DNA of 64,000 bases. Origin: DASUAS01 sp963750045. Its GTDB lineage: Bacteria; Actinomycetota; Acidimicrobiia; IMCC26256; DASPTH01. Below are positions 37,389 through 46,862 of the stretch, piece by piece; the first letter of the stretch is position 1, and each line of letters opens with the position of its first letter. Under the pieces are notes generated by a model. It did no database searches. It worked only from the letters and a program-made list of their open reading frames with translations, and was not told where the DNA came from. The position numbers and the translations under genes are program-made. The stretch is taken from positions 310,001-374,000 of the forward strand of contig CAVVPD010000002.1 of assembly GCA_963750045.1 (NCBI GenBank). The letters are read 5' to 3'.

Positions 37389-37438
37389 CGGCCGCGGAGT
37401 GCCATCACCGTCACCATCCGCCCACGAGAGGAACGACC

Positions 37439-37856
37439 ATGCCTGGGTGCTTCCCTGCTCCCGGACCGGCCGACCAGTGGTTCTGGGACGGCGTGAACAA
37501 TGGCACTGCTCATCCAGCGCTGCGCAGCTGCGGCACGTTGCGGCATCCGCCGGCGCCGATGTGCGGCGAGTGCCATTCGGTCGAGTGGACACGCGGCGTC
37601 GGTCAGCGGGCGCGGCACGGTGTACACGTGGATCGTGTCGCACCACCCGACCGAGCCCGACGACGAACCGCGCGATCGTCGCATGCTGGTCGAGCTCGAA
37701 GAGGGCGTGCGGTTCGTCTCCAACCTCACCGGCGTCGCCGCCGAAGACGGTCGCCAACGGCATGGCGGTCGAGCTGTGCTTCGAGACATTCGAAGAACGG
37801 TCGACGAGACGTGCGTGCTGCCCCAGTTCAGGCCCGCGGCGTCGAGCGAGGCATGA
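37439..37856 (+). CDS. DUF35 OB-fold/zinc-ribbon protein (frameshifted)
   Basis: About 138 aa. An N-terminal helix (PADQWFWDGVNNG) precedes a rubredoxin-like zinc ribbon with paired Cys (QRCAACGTLRHPPAPMCGEC read across frames), then an OB fold: RGTVYTWIVSHHPTEPDDEPR, ELEEGVRFVSNLTGV. Two or more indels near 37498 and 37590-37750. DUF35 proteins form complexes with thiolases and hydroxymethylglutaryl-type synthases; its stop overlaps the thiolase ATG (ATGA), fitting that partnership. ATG 37439 has AGAGG upstream. Confidence 0.75.
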
Positions 37857-39021
37857 AGCCGTACTGCTCCGACGAGACCGCGATCGTCGGCATCGGCCAG
37901 ACCGAGTTCTCCAAGCACTCGGGCCGCAGCGAGCTGCAGCTCGCGGCGGAGGCGATGACTCGCCGCGGTCGACGATGCCGGGCTCACGCCCTCCGACATC
38001 GACGGTGCGGTCACCTTCGCCATGGACGTGAACGACGAGCTGGCCGTCATCCGCTCGCGCGGCGAATGCCCGGAACTGCGACTTCACCGCGCCGAACCCG
38101 CGGCGGTGGAGGCGGCGCTGCCGCGACCGTGCAACTCGCATCGGCGGCCGTGGCGTCGGGCGGCCGCCGATGCCGTGGTGGTGTACCGAGCGTTCAACGA
38201 GCGCTCGGGACGTCGGTTCGGTCAGCCCATCGCGGAGAACAACCGGTCGCGGGTGACCCCACCCGGCTGGAATTGGTACCTGCCCTTCGGGCTCGACACT
38301 CCGGCGAAGGTCTACTCTCTGTGGTACCAGCGGTACATGCACACCTACGGGGTGACCAACGTCGACTTCGGCCTGTACCCGGTCGTCGCCCGCAAGCACG
38401 CCGCCACCAACCCGGCCGCGTTCGTACTACGAGCAGCCCCTCACGCTCGAGCAACACCAGCAGTCGCGGTGGATCGTCGAACCGATCCTGCGCAAGCTCG
38501 ACTGCTGCCAGGAGAGCGACGGCGGCGTGGCCATGGTGATCACGAGCGTCGACCGCGCCCGGGACCTCCCGAACCCGCCGGTGCGCGTCGTTGCGGCGAC
38601 CCAGGCCCACCTGCGCGACGGCGAGGAGATGTTCGACTACTACGTGGGCGACCGTGCCACGTTCCCCGAAGCTGCGTCGCTCGGTCGTCAGATGTACGAG
38701 GCCACCGGCCTCTCTCCTGCCGACATCGACGTGGCGATGATCTACGAGAACTTCACCCCCACGGTCTTCCTGCAGCTCGAAGCGTTCGGGTTCTGCGGCC
38801 CGGGTGAGGCCACGGACTTCATCGCCGGCGGCAACATCGAGGTCGGTGGCAAGATCCCGGTCAACCCGAACGGTGGCCTGCTCGGCGAGGCCTACATCCA
38901 CGGCATGAACAACATCCTCGAAGGCGTGCGCCAGGTGCGCGGCACGGCCGCCAACCAGGTCGACGGCGCCGAACGCGTGCTGGTGTCGGCCGGGCGCAGC
39001 GGGCTGGTCCTCGCACACTGA
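37853..39021 (+). CDS. Thiolase family (SCP-x/lipid-transfer-type) protein (frameshifted)
   Basis: About 389 aa. Opening AIVGIGQTEFSKHSGRSELQLAAEA, then GLTPSDIDGAVTFAMDVNDEL, ATVQLASAAVASG and VVVYRAFNERSGRRFG in changing frames. From about 38515 one clean frame reads ESDGGVAMVITSVDRARDLP, ATGLSPADIDVAMIYENFTP and GGNIEVGGKIPVNPNGGLLGEAYIHGMN. The G-E-A-Y-I-H-G-M-N block holds the conserved His. The active-site Cys expected near the N-terminal third is not obvious in the damaged part. It probably cleaves 3-ketoacyl-CoA or acts as an aldolase with the DUF35 partner. Confidence 0.75.
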
Positions 39022-39040
39022 CACCCGTAGTCTGCCGGGC

Positions 39041-40129
39041 ATGACGTACCGCGACGCGCTCTACATCTCGACCGATTCCCACGTCACCGAGCCGATCGAC
39101 CTGTACTCGGAGCGTGTCGACGCCGCGTTCCGCGGCCGGGTGCCGCGGATCGAGACCGTCGGCGACTGGCGCACGCTCCTGATCGAGGGTCTCGGGCCGC
39201 GCAAGCTCATGCCGGCGTCGGAGTTGGAGGAGGCCGTGATCGGCGACTTCGACGCCGAGGACCGCATGCGCGACCAGTCCCGCGACGGCGTGAGCGCCGA
39301 GGTGATCTTCCCGACGTTCGCGCTCCAAGCGTGCTTCGCCAGCGACGACGCCGAGTTCCAACGCCAGCTGTGCCGCGCCTACAACAGCTGGGCGGTCGAC
39401 GCGTTCGACGACCACCGGCTGCTCCCGGTGGGGATGGTGTCCATGCTCGACGTCGGCGGCGCCGTCGAGGACGCCAAGGCCGTCGCCGACCAGGGGTTCC
39501 GGGCGCTGTTCCTCCCCGCCCAGGTACCGTCACGGCTCTACAACGACGGCGCCTACGACCCCTTCTGGGCGGTGGCCGAGGACCTCGGGCTCCCGCTCAC
39601 GTTCCACTCCGGCACCGGTCACGAACCGCGCGTGGTGCGCGGTCCCGGCGGCGCGGTGGTGAATTACCTCATGGGCGCGCAGCTCGACGGACCGATGGTC
39701 ATCCTGACCCTGGCCGCGGGCGGCGCGCTCGACCGGTTCCCGGAGCTCAAGATCGTGACCGTCGAGACCGGCGCGTCCTGGCTGGCGTGGATCATGACCC
39801 AGGCCGACGCGATCTACGAGGACCACATCATGTGGGCAAACCCGAAGCTCTCGCTCAAGCCGAGCGAGCTGATCCGGCGGCAGTGTGCGGCCACCTTCAT
39901 GTACGACCCCGTCGCGATCAACAACCGCGCCACCACCGGGGTCGAGACCTTGATGTGGGGGAACGACTATCCGCACCCCGAAGGGACCTGGCCCGATTCG
40001 CAGGCGGTGTGCGCCGATCAGTTCGACGGGATCGGCGACGCCGACCTGCACGCGATCGTCGCCGGCAACGCCGCCGAGGTGTTCGGGTTCGACCTCGACC
40101 AGCTCGCCACCGTCTCGCTCGTTCCCTAG
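39041..40129 (+). CDS. Amidohydrolase family (Amidohydro_2) protein
   Basis: 362 aa, intact. TIM barrel with metal motif STDSHVTEPIDLY, VSAEVIFPTFALQA, PLTFHSGTGHEP (His ligand), IVTVETGASWLAW and LMWGNDYPHPEGTWPDSQ, where D-Y-P-H carries the conserved Asp. Related to ACMSD-like decarboxylases and ring-opening hydrolases; a distant paralog of the proteins at 19034, 41757 and 60495. Its stop overlaps the 3' end of the convergent ferredoxin gene by four bases. Starts 19 bp after the thiolase stop, probably co-transcribed. Confidence 0.82.
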   Translation: MTYRDALYISTDSHVTEPIDLYSERVDAAFRGRVPRIETVGDWRTLLIEGLGPRKLMPASELEEAVIGDFDAEDRMRDQSRDGVSAEVIFPTFALQACFASDDAEFQRQLCRAYNSWAVDAFDDHRLLPVGMVSMLDVGGAVEDAKAVADQGFRALFLPAQVPSRLYNDGAYDPFWAVAEDLGLPLTFHSGTGHEPRVVRGPGGAVVNYLMGAQLDGPMVILTLAAGGALDRFPELKIVTVETGASWLAWIMTQADAIYEDHIMWANPKLSLKPSELIRRQCAATFMYDPVAINNRATTGVETLMWGNDYPHPEGTWPDSQAVCADQFDGIGDADLHAIVAGNAAEVFGFDLDQLATVSLVP

Positions 40130-40326
40130 CGCCGGAGGAAGATGCACGCCCCCGGGCAGTACTCCGCCGCCTCGGTCACCGCGGCCTCGAGCGCCGCCGG
40201 CACGTCGGCTTCGGGGGTCACCGTCCGGCACGTGAGCCCGTCACCGGCCAACACGAAGATCTCGGGACAGATCTCCACGCATTGCGCGTCGCCGGTGCAC
40301 AGATCCTGTTCGATCCAGGCCTTCAT
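40126..40326 (-). CDS. 3Fe-4S-type ferredoxin (P450 partner type)
   Basis: 66 aa. Cys residues at 10, 16 and 20 (C-x5-C-x3-C) and a distal CP near residue 57 in a fold beginning MKAWIEQDLCTGDAQC. This is the size and layout of actinobacterial single-cluster ferredoxins that feed electrons to P450s; the canonical pattern has two rather than three residues between the second and third Cys. GGGAG lies before the ATG. It overlaps the convergent amidohydrolase by four bases. Downstream of a TetR-crotonase operon on the same strand; the only visible P450 is at 27806. Confidence 0.8.
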   Translation of the reverse strand: MKAWIEQDLCTGDAQCVEICPEIFVLAGDGLTCRTVTPEADVPAALEAAVTEAAEYCPGACIFLRR

Positions 40327-40380
40327 CGTCGCTGAGCTCCCTCTTCCTGGCTCGAGTCTGGCGATGCGGGCACGCGTCGC

Positions 40381-41019
40381 CTAGGGACGAAGGTCCCGAC
40401 GCTGCGAATCGTCGGGAAGCACCGAACGAGCCAGCGCCCGGACCAGGCGGGCGCGCTGCGCGTCGAACGCGGCTCTTGTCGATTCCGGCGCGATGGGCAT
40501 CGCCTCGAGCAGCTCCTGGTCGAGCGCGAGACCCCGGATCACGTTGTACAGGAACCGGGCGGTCTCGTCGACCTCCGACTCCGACCCGTGGTCGCCCAAC
40601 ACGGCGCGGACGAGCGCCGGGACCCGCGCGACGATGCGACGCTGCACCGCGTCGAGCGTCTCGCGGGTGGACTCCGCCGTGGTCGGATCGTGGCTCAGGT
40701 TCAGCACGACCTGGGTGTACGCGAGGAACTCGGGTCGCCGGTAGTAGGACCAGAGCACGTCGGCAAACGACTCCAGCCGGGCTTCCAGCGTGTCGCCCTC
40801 GATCACCGCGTCATCGAGGCACTGGACGAGCTCCTCCACCGCGCGTTCGTGCACCGCGAGCAGGAGCGCCTCGCGGGTACCGAAGTGGTACTGGATCACG
40901 CCCCAGGTCACTCCCGCAGTACGGGCGATCTGGTTGGAGCTGGCCCGGTAGAAGCCCTCTTCGAGGATGCACGCGACCGCGGCGTCGAGCACGCGGGCGC
41001 GTGTCGAGTCGTCGCTCAC
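40381..41019 (-). CDS. TetR family transcriptional regulator
   Basis: 212 aa, intact. STRARVLDAAVACILEEGFYRASSNQIARTAGVTWGVIQYHFGTREALLLAV is a full TetR HTH block. The ligand domain has a KstR/FadR-like helical look but no nameable motif. The GTG start overlaps the crotonase stop (GTGA), so it is third in an operon led by an amidohydrolase. No palindrome is seen immediately upstream; its operator may be at the head of the operon. Confidence 0.87.
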   Translation of the reverse strand: MSDDSTRARVLDAAVACILEEGFYRASSNQIARTAGVTWGVIQYHFGTREALLLAVHERAVEELVQCLDDAVIEGDTLEARLESFADVLWSYYRRPEFLAYTQVVLNLSHDPTTAESTRETLDAVQRRIVARVPALVRAVLGDHGSESEVDETARFLYNVIRGLALDQELLEAMPIAPESTRAAFDAQRARLVRALARSVLPDDSQRRDLRP

Positions 41020-41756
41020 GATCGTTGACGCGATGCGGTGGCGCGACCCGCGGCGGCGAACGCCGCGGGGTCGAACCGGCGACCGCGGCCGTGCTCGGCC
41101 TCGAGTACAAGCGCGTCGGCGAGCGGGAGCCCGTCGCCGCGGCGGTAGAGGTCGAGGACCTCGGCGACGGCGCGGGTACCCGCGACGTCGCGCGCCAGCC
41201 CCCGGGCCAAGGGGCCGAGCTCGGCGTGGGCCACGACATGGTTCACCAGCCCGAGCCGCAGCGCTTCTGCGGCGCCGACGAAGTTGCCGGTGATGGACAT
41301 CTCGGCCGCCTTGCGCACGCCGACCGCCCGCGGGAGGAGCGCGGTGAGACCCCAGGCGGCGACGACGTCGAGCCGGGCGTGGGTGTCGGCGAACCGTGCC
41401 CGCTCCGACGCCACCACGAAGGTGCAGCTCAACGCGATCTCGAGCCCACCGGTCACGCACGCGCCGTTGACCGCGGAGATCACGGGCGTTGCCATCGCCC
41501 GGAGCGCCTTCCCGGGGTTGCCGGCGGGCGGTGAGCCGGCCGTCGCCTCGCGGAAGTCGACGCCGGCCGTGAACACCGGATCCACCCCGGTGAGGATCAC
41601 GGCACGGACGTCGTCGTCGCCGTCGGCCCGGGCGAGCAACTCGCACAGTCGGGTCCGCATCGCCGCGGTGAGCGCGTTCTTCACCTCGGGACGGTTGAAG
41701 GTGATCGTGCGGATGCCCTCGTCGTCGTCGACGAGCAGAGCGTCGTCAGCAGCCAA
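41016..41756 (-). CDS. Enoyl-CoA hydratase/isomerase family (crotonase)
   Basis: 246 aa, intact. GIRTITFNRPEVKNALTAAM, oxyanion blocks AVILTGVDPVFTAGVDFRE and VISAVNGACVTGGLEIALSC, then FADTHARLDVVAAWG; the last holds Asp/His where classical hydratases have Glu, so an isomerase or other crotonase activity is possible. It uses a TTG start that follows the amidohydrolase TAA directly, a coupled arrangement with no room for a separate promoter. Confidence 0.82.
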   Translation of the reverse strand: MAADDALLVDDDEGIRTITFNRPEVKNALTAAMRTRLCELLARADGDDDVRAVILTGVDPVFTAGVDFREATAGSPPAGNPGKALRAMATPVISAVNGACVTGGLEIALSCTFVVASERARFADTHARLDVVAAWGLTALLPRAVGVRKAAEMSITGNFVGAAEALRLGLVNHVVAHAELGPLARGLARDVAGTRAVAEVLDLYRRGDGLPLADALVLEAEHGRGRRFDPAAFAAAGRATASRQRS

Positions 41757-42966
41757 TTACGTGGTGATGCCGAAGCGCTCCAGGCCAAAGGCCTTGATCG
41801 CGTTGCCGCGGAGCAGCTTGTACCGCTCGTCGTCGTCGAGGCCGGCCTTGGTGCAGATGTCCTCGACGACCTTCTTGGAGTGCGGGAAGGTCGAGTCGGC
41901 GTGGGGGTAGTCGGTCTCGAAACAGATCTGGTCCATGCCGATGACGTCGCGATTGGCGAGACCGACCTCGTCGTCGAAGATGCAACCGTAGATCCGGCTG
42001 ACGTAGCTCGACGGCGGGTGCGGCAACGACGTGCCGAAGCTGTTCGCCGATCGCTCGGCCGCGAGCTTGTCGGCCCGCTCCATCACGTAGGGCATCCAGC
42101 CGACCTGACCCTCGGAGTACGCGATCCTCAGGGTGGGGAACCGTTCGAGGGTGCCCGAGAAGATGTAGTCGATCATCGAGCCCATCGCGTTCGAGAACGT
42201 GAGCGTGGAGCTCACGATGAACGGCGCGTCGGGCGAGGTGCTCGGCATCTTCGAGCGTCGAGCCGATGTGCATGCAGATCGTGGTCTCGGTGTCCTGACA
42301 CGCCTGGTAGAAGGGGTCCCAGTAGTGGTCCTTGTCGTGGATCGACGGGAGACCGAGCGGATACGGGTTCTCCGGGAACGTCACCGCGAAGCTGCCCTGG
42401 TCCGCGCACCGGCGCATCTCGGCGGCGGCGAGCTCGACGTCCCACAGCGGCACCATGGTGAGCGGGATGAGACGGCCCTTGCCGTCACCGGCGCACCAGT
42501 CGTCGATCATCCAGTCGTTGTACGCCTTGCACGCAGAGGAGCGCGAGCTCCTTGTCGTCACGCTCGAGGAACGTCTGACCGCAGAAGCGGGGCAGCGTGT
42601 TCGGGAAGCAGATCGACGCGTCCATGTGGTTGGCGTCCATGTCGGCAGGCGCTCGGACTTGATCCAGCAGCCCGGGCCGGATCTCGTCGAAGGTGGTGGG
42701 CGTCACGTCGAGTTCGCTGAAGCCGACGGCCGCCGAGCAGCTTCGGGAACGGGTAGACGAGGTCGTCGTAGAGCCACCAGTCGCACGGCTCGCCGCCCTC
42801 GACGCCCTTCTCGAACGAGAAGACTCCGCCCTCGAAGTGGAAGATCGGCCGAATCGCGCTCGACTCGGGGCGCCCGATCCTGGTACTTGGCGGGGATGCG
42901 GTCGGTCCAGAGGTCGGGAGGCTCGACGACGTGGTCGTCGACCGAGATGATGCGGGGGATGTCCAT
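41757..42966 (-). CDS. Amidohydrolase family protein (several frameshifts)
   Basis: About 403 aa when repaired. AAAGGAG lies 7 nt before ATG 42966. Ordered blocks: MDIPRIISVDDHVVEPPDLW (D-D-H metal motif), DEIRPGLLDQVRAPADMDAN, DASICFPNTLPRFCGQTF, AYNDWMIDDWCAGDGKGRLI, MHIGSTLEDA, AYSEGQVGWMPYVMERAD and ICFETDYPHADSTFPHSKK (D-Y-P-H). At least three indels near 42870, 42720, 42530 and 42245. It is a close paralog of the protein at 60495, sharing the same motif order and wording (VPLWDVELAAAE in both). Heads the operon with a crotonase and TetR. Confidence 0.8.
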
Positions 42967-43130
42967 GCCGTGACTCCTTTGTCCGACCCCAGTATGGCGG
43001 GTCTCGGGCTGATCGACCTCAGGCGGTCGTCGAGCGTCGTGTCGACCTCGCCGTCGAGCCGTCCCACGTCTCCCTCTCGGTCGCTGCGCCGCGACGACGC
43101 TAGTTGACCTGAGCAAGTAGCCTCGGCGGT

Positions 43131-43158
43131 GACCGGCGGGGGCGAGCTCCCGCCGGTC
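43131..43158. repeat. 10-bp inverted repeat in an otherwise gene-free 284-bp gap
   Basis: GACCGGCGGG-N8-CCCGCCGGTC, a perfect stem, lies between the divergent amidohydrolase (start 42966) and TetR (start 43251). It could be an operator, a 5'-leader hairpin of the TetR transcript, or a structural element. The rest of the gap shows no coding signal. A TTGACCTGAGCAA stretch at 43104-43116 could be part of a promoter but has no clear partner box. Confidence 0.4.
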
Positions 43159-43250
43159 GCGTCCCTGGTCGCGGAGGATCCACGGCGCGAACCACGTAAC
43201 TGTGGAATCGTGAGGGTTGTGGGAGATCCCCGCTGGGCAGGGAGAGCGGA

Positions 43251-43902
43251 ATGAGGAACATCGACACGCGGGAGGCTCTGCTCGACGCGGCAGAACAGCT
43301 GTTCGCGGAGCGAGGAATGTACGGCGTGTCCCTCGGTGAGGTGGGACGTCACGCCCACCAGCACAACCGATCGGCGATCCAATACCACTTCGGCTCCCGA
43401 CAGGCGTTGATCGACGCGATCGCCGGACGCCACGTGGCGACATTGAACGAGCGTCGAGCCGACATGCTCCGGACCCTCGAGCTGACCGGTCGGGCCAACG
43501 ACCGGCGCGGCGCTCGTGGAGGCGCTCATCGTCCCCCCTTTCCGACAGCTCGGATCCTCGGGCTCCTACTTCCGGTTTCTCATGCAGTGGTCGTTCCTGG
43601 CCCTCCCGGCACGTGGGCTGACCGAGCTGTTGGCGCATCCCGACGCCGACCCGTTCGGCCAGATCCTTCGGAGGATCGACTCCGAGATGAGCGACCTCGA
43701 CCCTCGCGTCCGCGAACTTCGCTTCCACAGCGTCTACTTGGCGGTGCTGCAGTCGTTGGCGGACTGCGAGGCGAGGATCGCCGCGGGCGATCCGCTCGAC
43801 GAGACCTTCACGATCACCGCCCTCGTCGATCTCGCCGTGGGGATTCTCGAGACGCCTGACAACACGGGCGCGATCCAGGACCGACACTCGTCTGCTTCAT
43901 AG
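43251..43902 (+). CDS. TetR family transcriptional regulator (one frameshift)
   Basis: About 217 aa when repaired. NIDTREALLDAAEQLFAERGMYGVSLGEVGRHAHQHNRSAIQYHFGSRQALIDAI is a TetR HTH. The frame changes near 43505, and the ligand domain continues as RQLGSSGSYFRFLMQWSFLALPARGL to a stop at 43902. Divergent from the amidohydrolase-crotonase-TetR operon, so it may regulate it. GGGAGAG precedes the ATG. Confidence 0.8.
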
Positions 43903-44013
43903 AACGGCGACGAACAGTCGATGGATTTTTGATAGGCACTTAAGACGAACGGCCTAGCTGCCGACTGATCCGAGGATCCCAGGCCAAAGAGCCGGAACTC
44001 GGAAAGGGCAAGC

Positions 44014-44536
44014 ATGGAAACGTCGTCGCCGCAGCACGAGACCACCGTCGATCGCCGGACCACACGGACGCGCCGCCGGCGGCGCCACCGCAGGATCGCG
44101 GCCTTTGTCGCCGTCGGCATGGCCGCCTTCGGCGGCACCGTCGCCTTTGCCGCCTGGACCGTGGGTGGAGGCGGCTCGGGCACCGCGACCGCGGTGTCGG
44201 CGCAGAACCTGACGACCAGCATCGCGGCGACCACGGCCGCGCTCTACCCGGGCATCTCGGGCGCGAACCTCTCACTCTCCGTGAACAACCCGAACCCGTT
44301 CCCGGTGACCATCACGTCCGTGAACGCCGACGGCGCAGCAGTTCCCGATGCCGCGCACGCCAGCGGCTGCGTGACGACGGGCGTGACGTACTCGACCACG
44401 ACCACCAGCAAGACGGTTCCCGCGAACGGGTCGTCGGCGTTCACGGTCGCCGGTGTGTCGATGTCCAACGCCTCCGACACCGGATGTCAGGGCGCGAACG
44501 TTCACCGTCCCGGTCTCGTTCACCGCGACGAGCTGA
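44014..44536 (+). CDS. Secreted surface protein with TasA/SipW-like N-terminus (one frameshift)
   Basis: About 173 aa. A long basic head (TRTRRRRRHRRI) is followed by AAFVAVGMAAFGGTVAFAAWTVG, a membrane helix or signal peptide of the kind seen in actinobacterial TasA/SipW-associated secreted proteins. The mature part is Ser/Thr/Ala-rich and beta-like (LSLSVNNPNPFPVTITSVNAD) with two Cys. The frame shifts near 44500, and the likely end reads TFTVPVSFTATS. AAAGGG lies before the ATG. An AT-rich stretch at 43925-43945 (gatttttgataggcacttaa) may hold its promoter. Confidence 0.5.
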
Positions 44537-44564
44537 CGCTTCGCGGACGTCGAAGGTCGAGTCC

Positions 44565-45601
44565 ATGCGCGAGACGGGCGCGTCGCCCTCACGATCGTGG
44601 TCGCGGCGCTCGCGATCGTGTGGGCGGCGCCATCCGCCGGGGCGGCCTGGTCACCCGGAAGCTTCGCGAGTGGTCGATCCTCAGCCCTGGCCGTCGGCCT
44701 CCCGACGGCGACGAGAGCGAGCGCGACGAGCTCGTCGAGCGTCGACATCGCCTGGGATGCGCCTGGACCGGTGAGTGCGACGCCCGCGCAGTACGTCGTG
44801 CGACGCACCGCGCCGACCGCCGCGTCGGTCTGCACCGTGAACGGCAGCAGCTTCACGTGTCGGGACAACGGGTTGGACGCGGCCACGACCTACACCTACA
44901 CGGTCGAAGCGCGAATCGGCAGCTGGAGCTCGGGGGAGACGCCGGGGTTCCAGGCCCGGACCCCGCTCCCACCGGCTTTCACCGTCGTGCCCGCTCCGGG
45001 CACGAGGACCGCAGGTACGACGTTCGGCGTCGGACTGACCGCTACGACCGACGGCATCACCCGAGACACCGCGTACGCCGGCACGCACGTGCTCACGTTC
45101 TCAGGTCCTTCCGCGAGTCCCGACGGTGACGTGCCGACGTACCCGACGGCGGTCACGTTCTCGGCGGGCGTCGGCGTCGCGTCGGTCACGCTGGTCGCGG
45201 CCGAGACCGCCGTACTGGCGGTGAGCGACGGCAGCCGGAACGGCGCGGCCCCGGTCACGGTCGCAGCCGCCGATTCGAAGGGTCTGGCGTTCACGAACTC
45301 GACACCGTCGTGTTCGACCGGGAGCGTCACCGTCGGCTCCCGCGGTTCCTTCACATCGAAGGTGACGGTGGTGGACGCGTATGGCAATCCGGTCGAACAG
45401 GCCGCGGCGATCTTGATCGCGATCTCGCGGAGCCCCGCGCTCGGGTCCCTGACCCCGACGTTGCTCACGGTGCCGAACGGCGGGTCGGAGTCGACCGCGT
45501 CCGTCACCTACCGGCGGCCGCGGCGGTTCGGGTCATCGGTCTCGGTCAGCGCATCCCGGACCGGGCTCACGTCCGTGACCTGTGAGGTGCTGGCGAACTG
45601 A
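44565..45601 (+). CDS. Secreted fibronectin-III/Ig-like repeat protein (one frameshift)
   Basis: About 345 aa. ATG 44565 (MRETG), then a frame change near 44580 into LTIVVAALAIVWAAPSAGAAW, a signal peptide. Next comes an FN3-like domain (SVDIAWDAPGPVSATPAQYVVRR ... TYTYTVEARIGSW) and two bacterial Ig-like segments (FTVVPAPGTRTAGTTFGVGL; SFTSKVTVVDAYGNPVEQAA), ending TSVTCEVLAN. No LPXTG or membrane anchor is visible, so it may be secreted or wall-associated. 28 bp downstream of the TasA-like gene, probably one transcript. Confidence 0.6.
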
Positions 45602-45621
45602 CGTCTGCGCCCTCGCGGACG
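45602..45621. terminator. Hairpin terminator between convergent genes
   Basis: CGTCTGCG-CCCT-CGCGGACG (8 pairs, one G-T) starts immediately after the stop of the FN3 gene and sits 12 bp from the 3' end of the convergent secreted-protein gene. It could terminate both transcripts. Confidence 0.5.
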
Positions 45622-45633
45622 CGGCCGCTCGGA

Positions 45634-46785
45634 TCAGTGCGACTTCGACGCGCCGAGGGACGGTCCGGCGTCTTCGAGCCACCAGCGCAGGAGGCCCTTC
45701 ACGTCGGCGCTCGGCGCGATGCCGAAACCGACGACCTTCGTCGGAGTGGACGTCCACTGGATGCTCGCGTACTCGGTGGCGCTCGGTTGGCCCTGGGCGT
45801 CGTAGTTCGCGAATCTGCAGGAGACGCGGCCCGCGGGCTTGACCTTGCCCGCGTCGTAGTCGCCTGCCCCCGAACACTTGATGCCGGCGACGTCCACCCG
45901 CTGGTCCTGCGCGGGGTGGGCGACCTGCCGGTCGTCGAAATACGCGTTCATGGCACTCACACTGCTGAACTCGACGTACTCCGAGTTCTGCGAACCATGG
46001 GTCGGCAGGCACTCCTCGATGTCGGCGACCACCCAGAGACGGTACGGGTAGATCGAACCCAACGCCGAGCTCGTGTCGGAATCGCGTACGACGCAGGCCC
46101 GCCGTGACGCCGCCGGGATGCGCGCCCGCAGCGCCTCGCCCGCGCGTCGCAAGGCCGCGCTGGTCGCAAGCGGCGGGACGCCGGTCGGATCGGGCCGCGT
46201 CAACGGACCGGCGTCATGGAGCCAGAAGTCGTGCAACGCCGCAAGATCGGGTCCCCATGACTGCGCCACGACTGCCAGTGGCTCGTAGGTCCACGTGACC
46301 ACGGGCGTACCCACCGGGAGATCGTCCTCGTTGCCACTCCGAGCGAGGAAGCAGTAGACGCGCCCTGCGGTCTTCGTGCTCGAGCCGACGCGGTACGTGG
46401 ACGAGGAAGGGCACTCGGAGGAATCCGACGAGGTCGCGTCCAGGGAGGTCGTGTCGATGAGCGCTTCGAGTGCCGCGTCGGCGTCCGAGTTGCTCCGATA
46501 CTTCGTGTAGATCACGCGGTCCGTCTGCTTCGGGTCGCACACCAGCCGCGTGACCTGCGCGCGATCGTCGGGTTCCGGGGCCGAGATCGTGCAGGTGCCA
46601 CGGAACCCTCGCGGCACGGAGGTCACCAGCTCGTGCGCGGCTTTCGTTCGGGCGTCGTTGCCCGCAGCGAGCGACGCAGCACCGGCACCGGGATCCCCGA
46701 GACCGGCCACGCCGAGCGCGGTGAGCACTCCGCCCAGCAACACGGTGCGGCACGTCCCGAATACTCGCCGTCGTCCGCCGCTCAC
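45634..46785 (-). CDS. Secreted two-repeat four-cysteine protein A (novel family)
   Basis: 383 aa, intact. Signal peptide (basic GGRRRVFG, then TVLLGGVLTALGVAGLG, AGAASLA). The mature part contains two copies of a ~160-residue domain. Each has four Cys in the same order (repeat 1: GTCTIS, LVCDP, SECPS, VYCF; repeat 2: RACVV, EECLP, IKCSG, VSCRF) and ends with a Trp-led strand and a helix leading to W..DAGP (VTWTYEPLAV then HDFWLHDAGP; IQWTSTP then LLRWWLEDAGP). Paralogous to 47923 and 49221. No known domain recognised; it recalls extracellular sensor-like domains of actinobacterial proteins. Diverges from the LuxR gene. Confidence 0.6.
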   Translation of the reverse strand: MSGGRRRVFGTCRTVLLGGVLTALGVAGLGDPGAGAASLAAGNDARTKAAHELVTSVPRGFRGTCTISAPEPDDRAQVTRLVCDPKQTDRVIYTKYRSNSDADAALEALIDTTSLDATSSDSSECPSSSTYRVGSSTKTAGRVYCFLARSGNEDDLPVGTPVVTWTYEPLAVVAQSWGPDLAALHDFWLHDAGPLTRPDPTGVPPLATSAALRRAGEALRARIPAASRRACVVRDSDTSSALGSIYPYRLWVVADIEECLPTHGSQNSEYVEFSSVSAMNAYFDDRQVAHPAQDQRVDVAGIKCSGAGDYDAGKVKPAGRVSCRFANYDAQGQPSATEYASIQWTSTPTKVVGFGIAPSADVKGLLRWWLEDAGPSLGASKSH

Positions 46786-46820
46786 GGTCGTCCTCTCTGC
46801 TCGCGCCGGCGCCGGACGAA

Positions 46821-46836
46821 CCGGCCGTGCGGCCGG
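46821..46836. promoter_or_regulatory. Operator CCGGCCG-TG-CGGCCGG
   Basis: A perfect 7+2+7 palindrome in the 77-bp gap between protein A and the LuxR-type regulator. It shares the core GGCCG-NN-CGGCC with the palindrome between proteins B and C (49103-49118), suggesting one regulator for all four genes, most simply the LuxR protein. Confidence 0.55.
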
Positions 46837-46862
46837 CGATCACCACTGGATAGGTTGTCACG

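Noticed and set aside
43104..43116. TTGACCTGAGCAA as an operator for the TetR at 43251
   Set aside because: Only the outer three bases on each side are symmetric; not convincing as a palindrome.
43905..44010. A riboswitch in the leader of the gene at 44014
   Set aside because: There is an AT-rich patch and some GC-rich pairing, but no conserved core that I could match to a known class.
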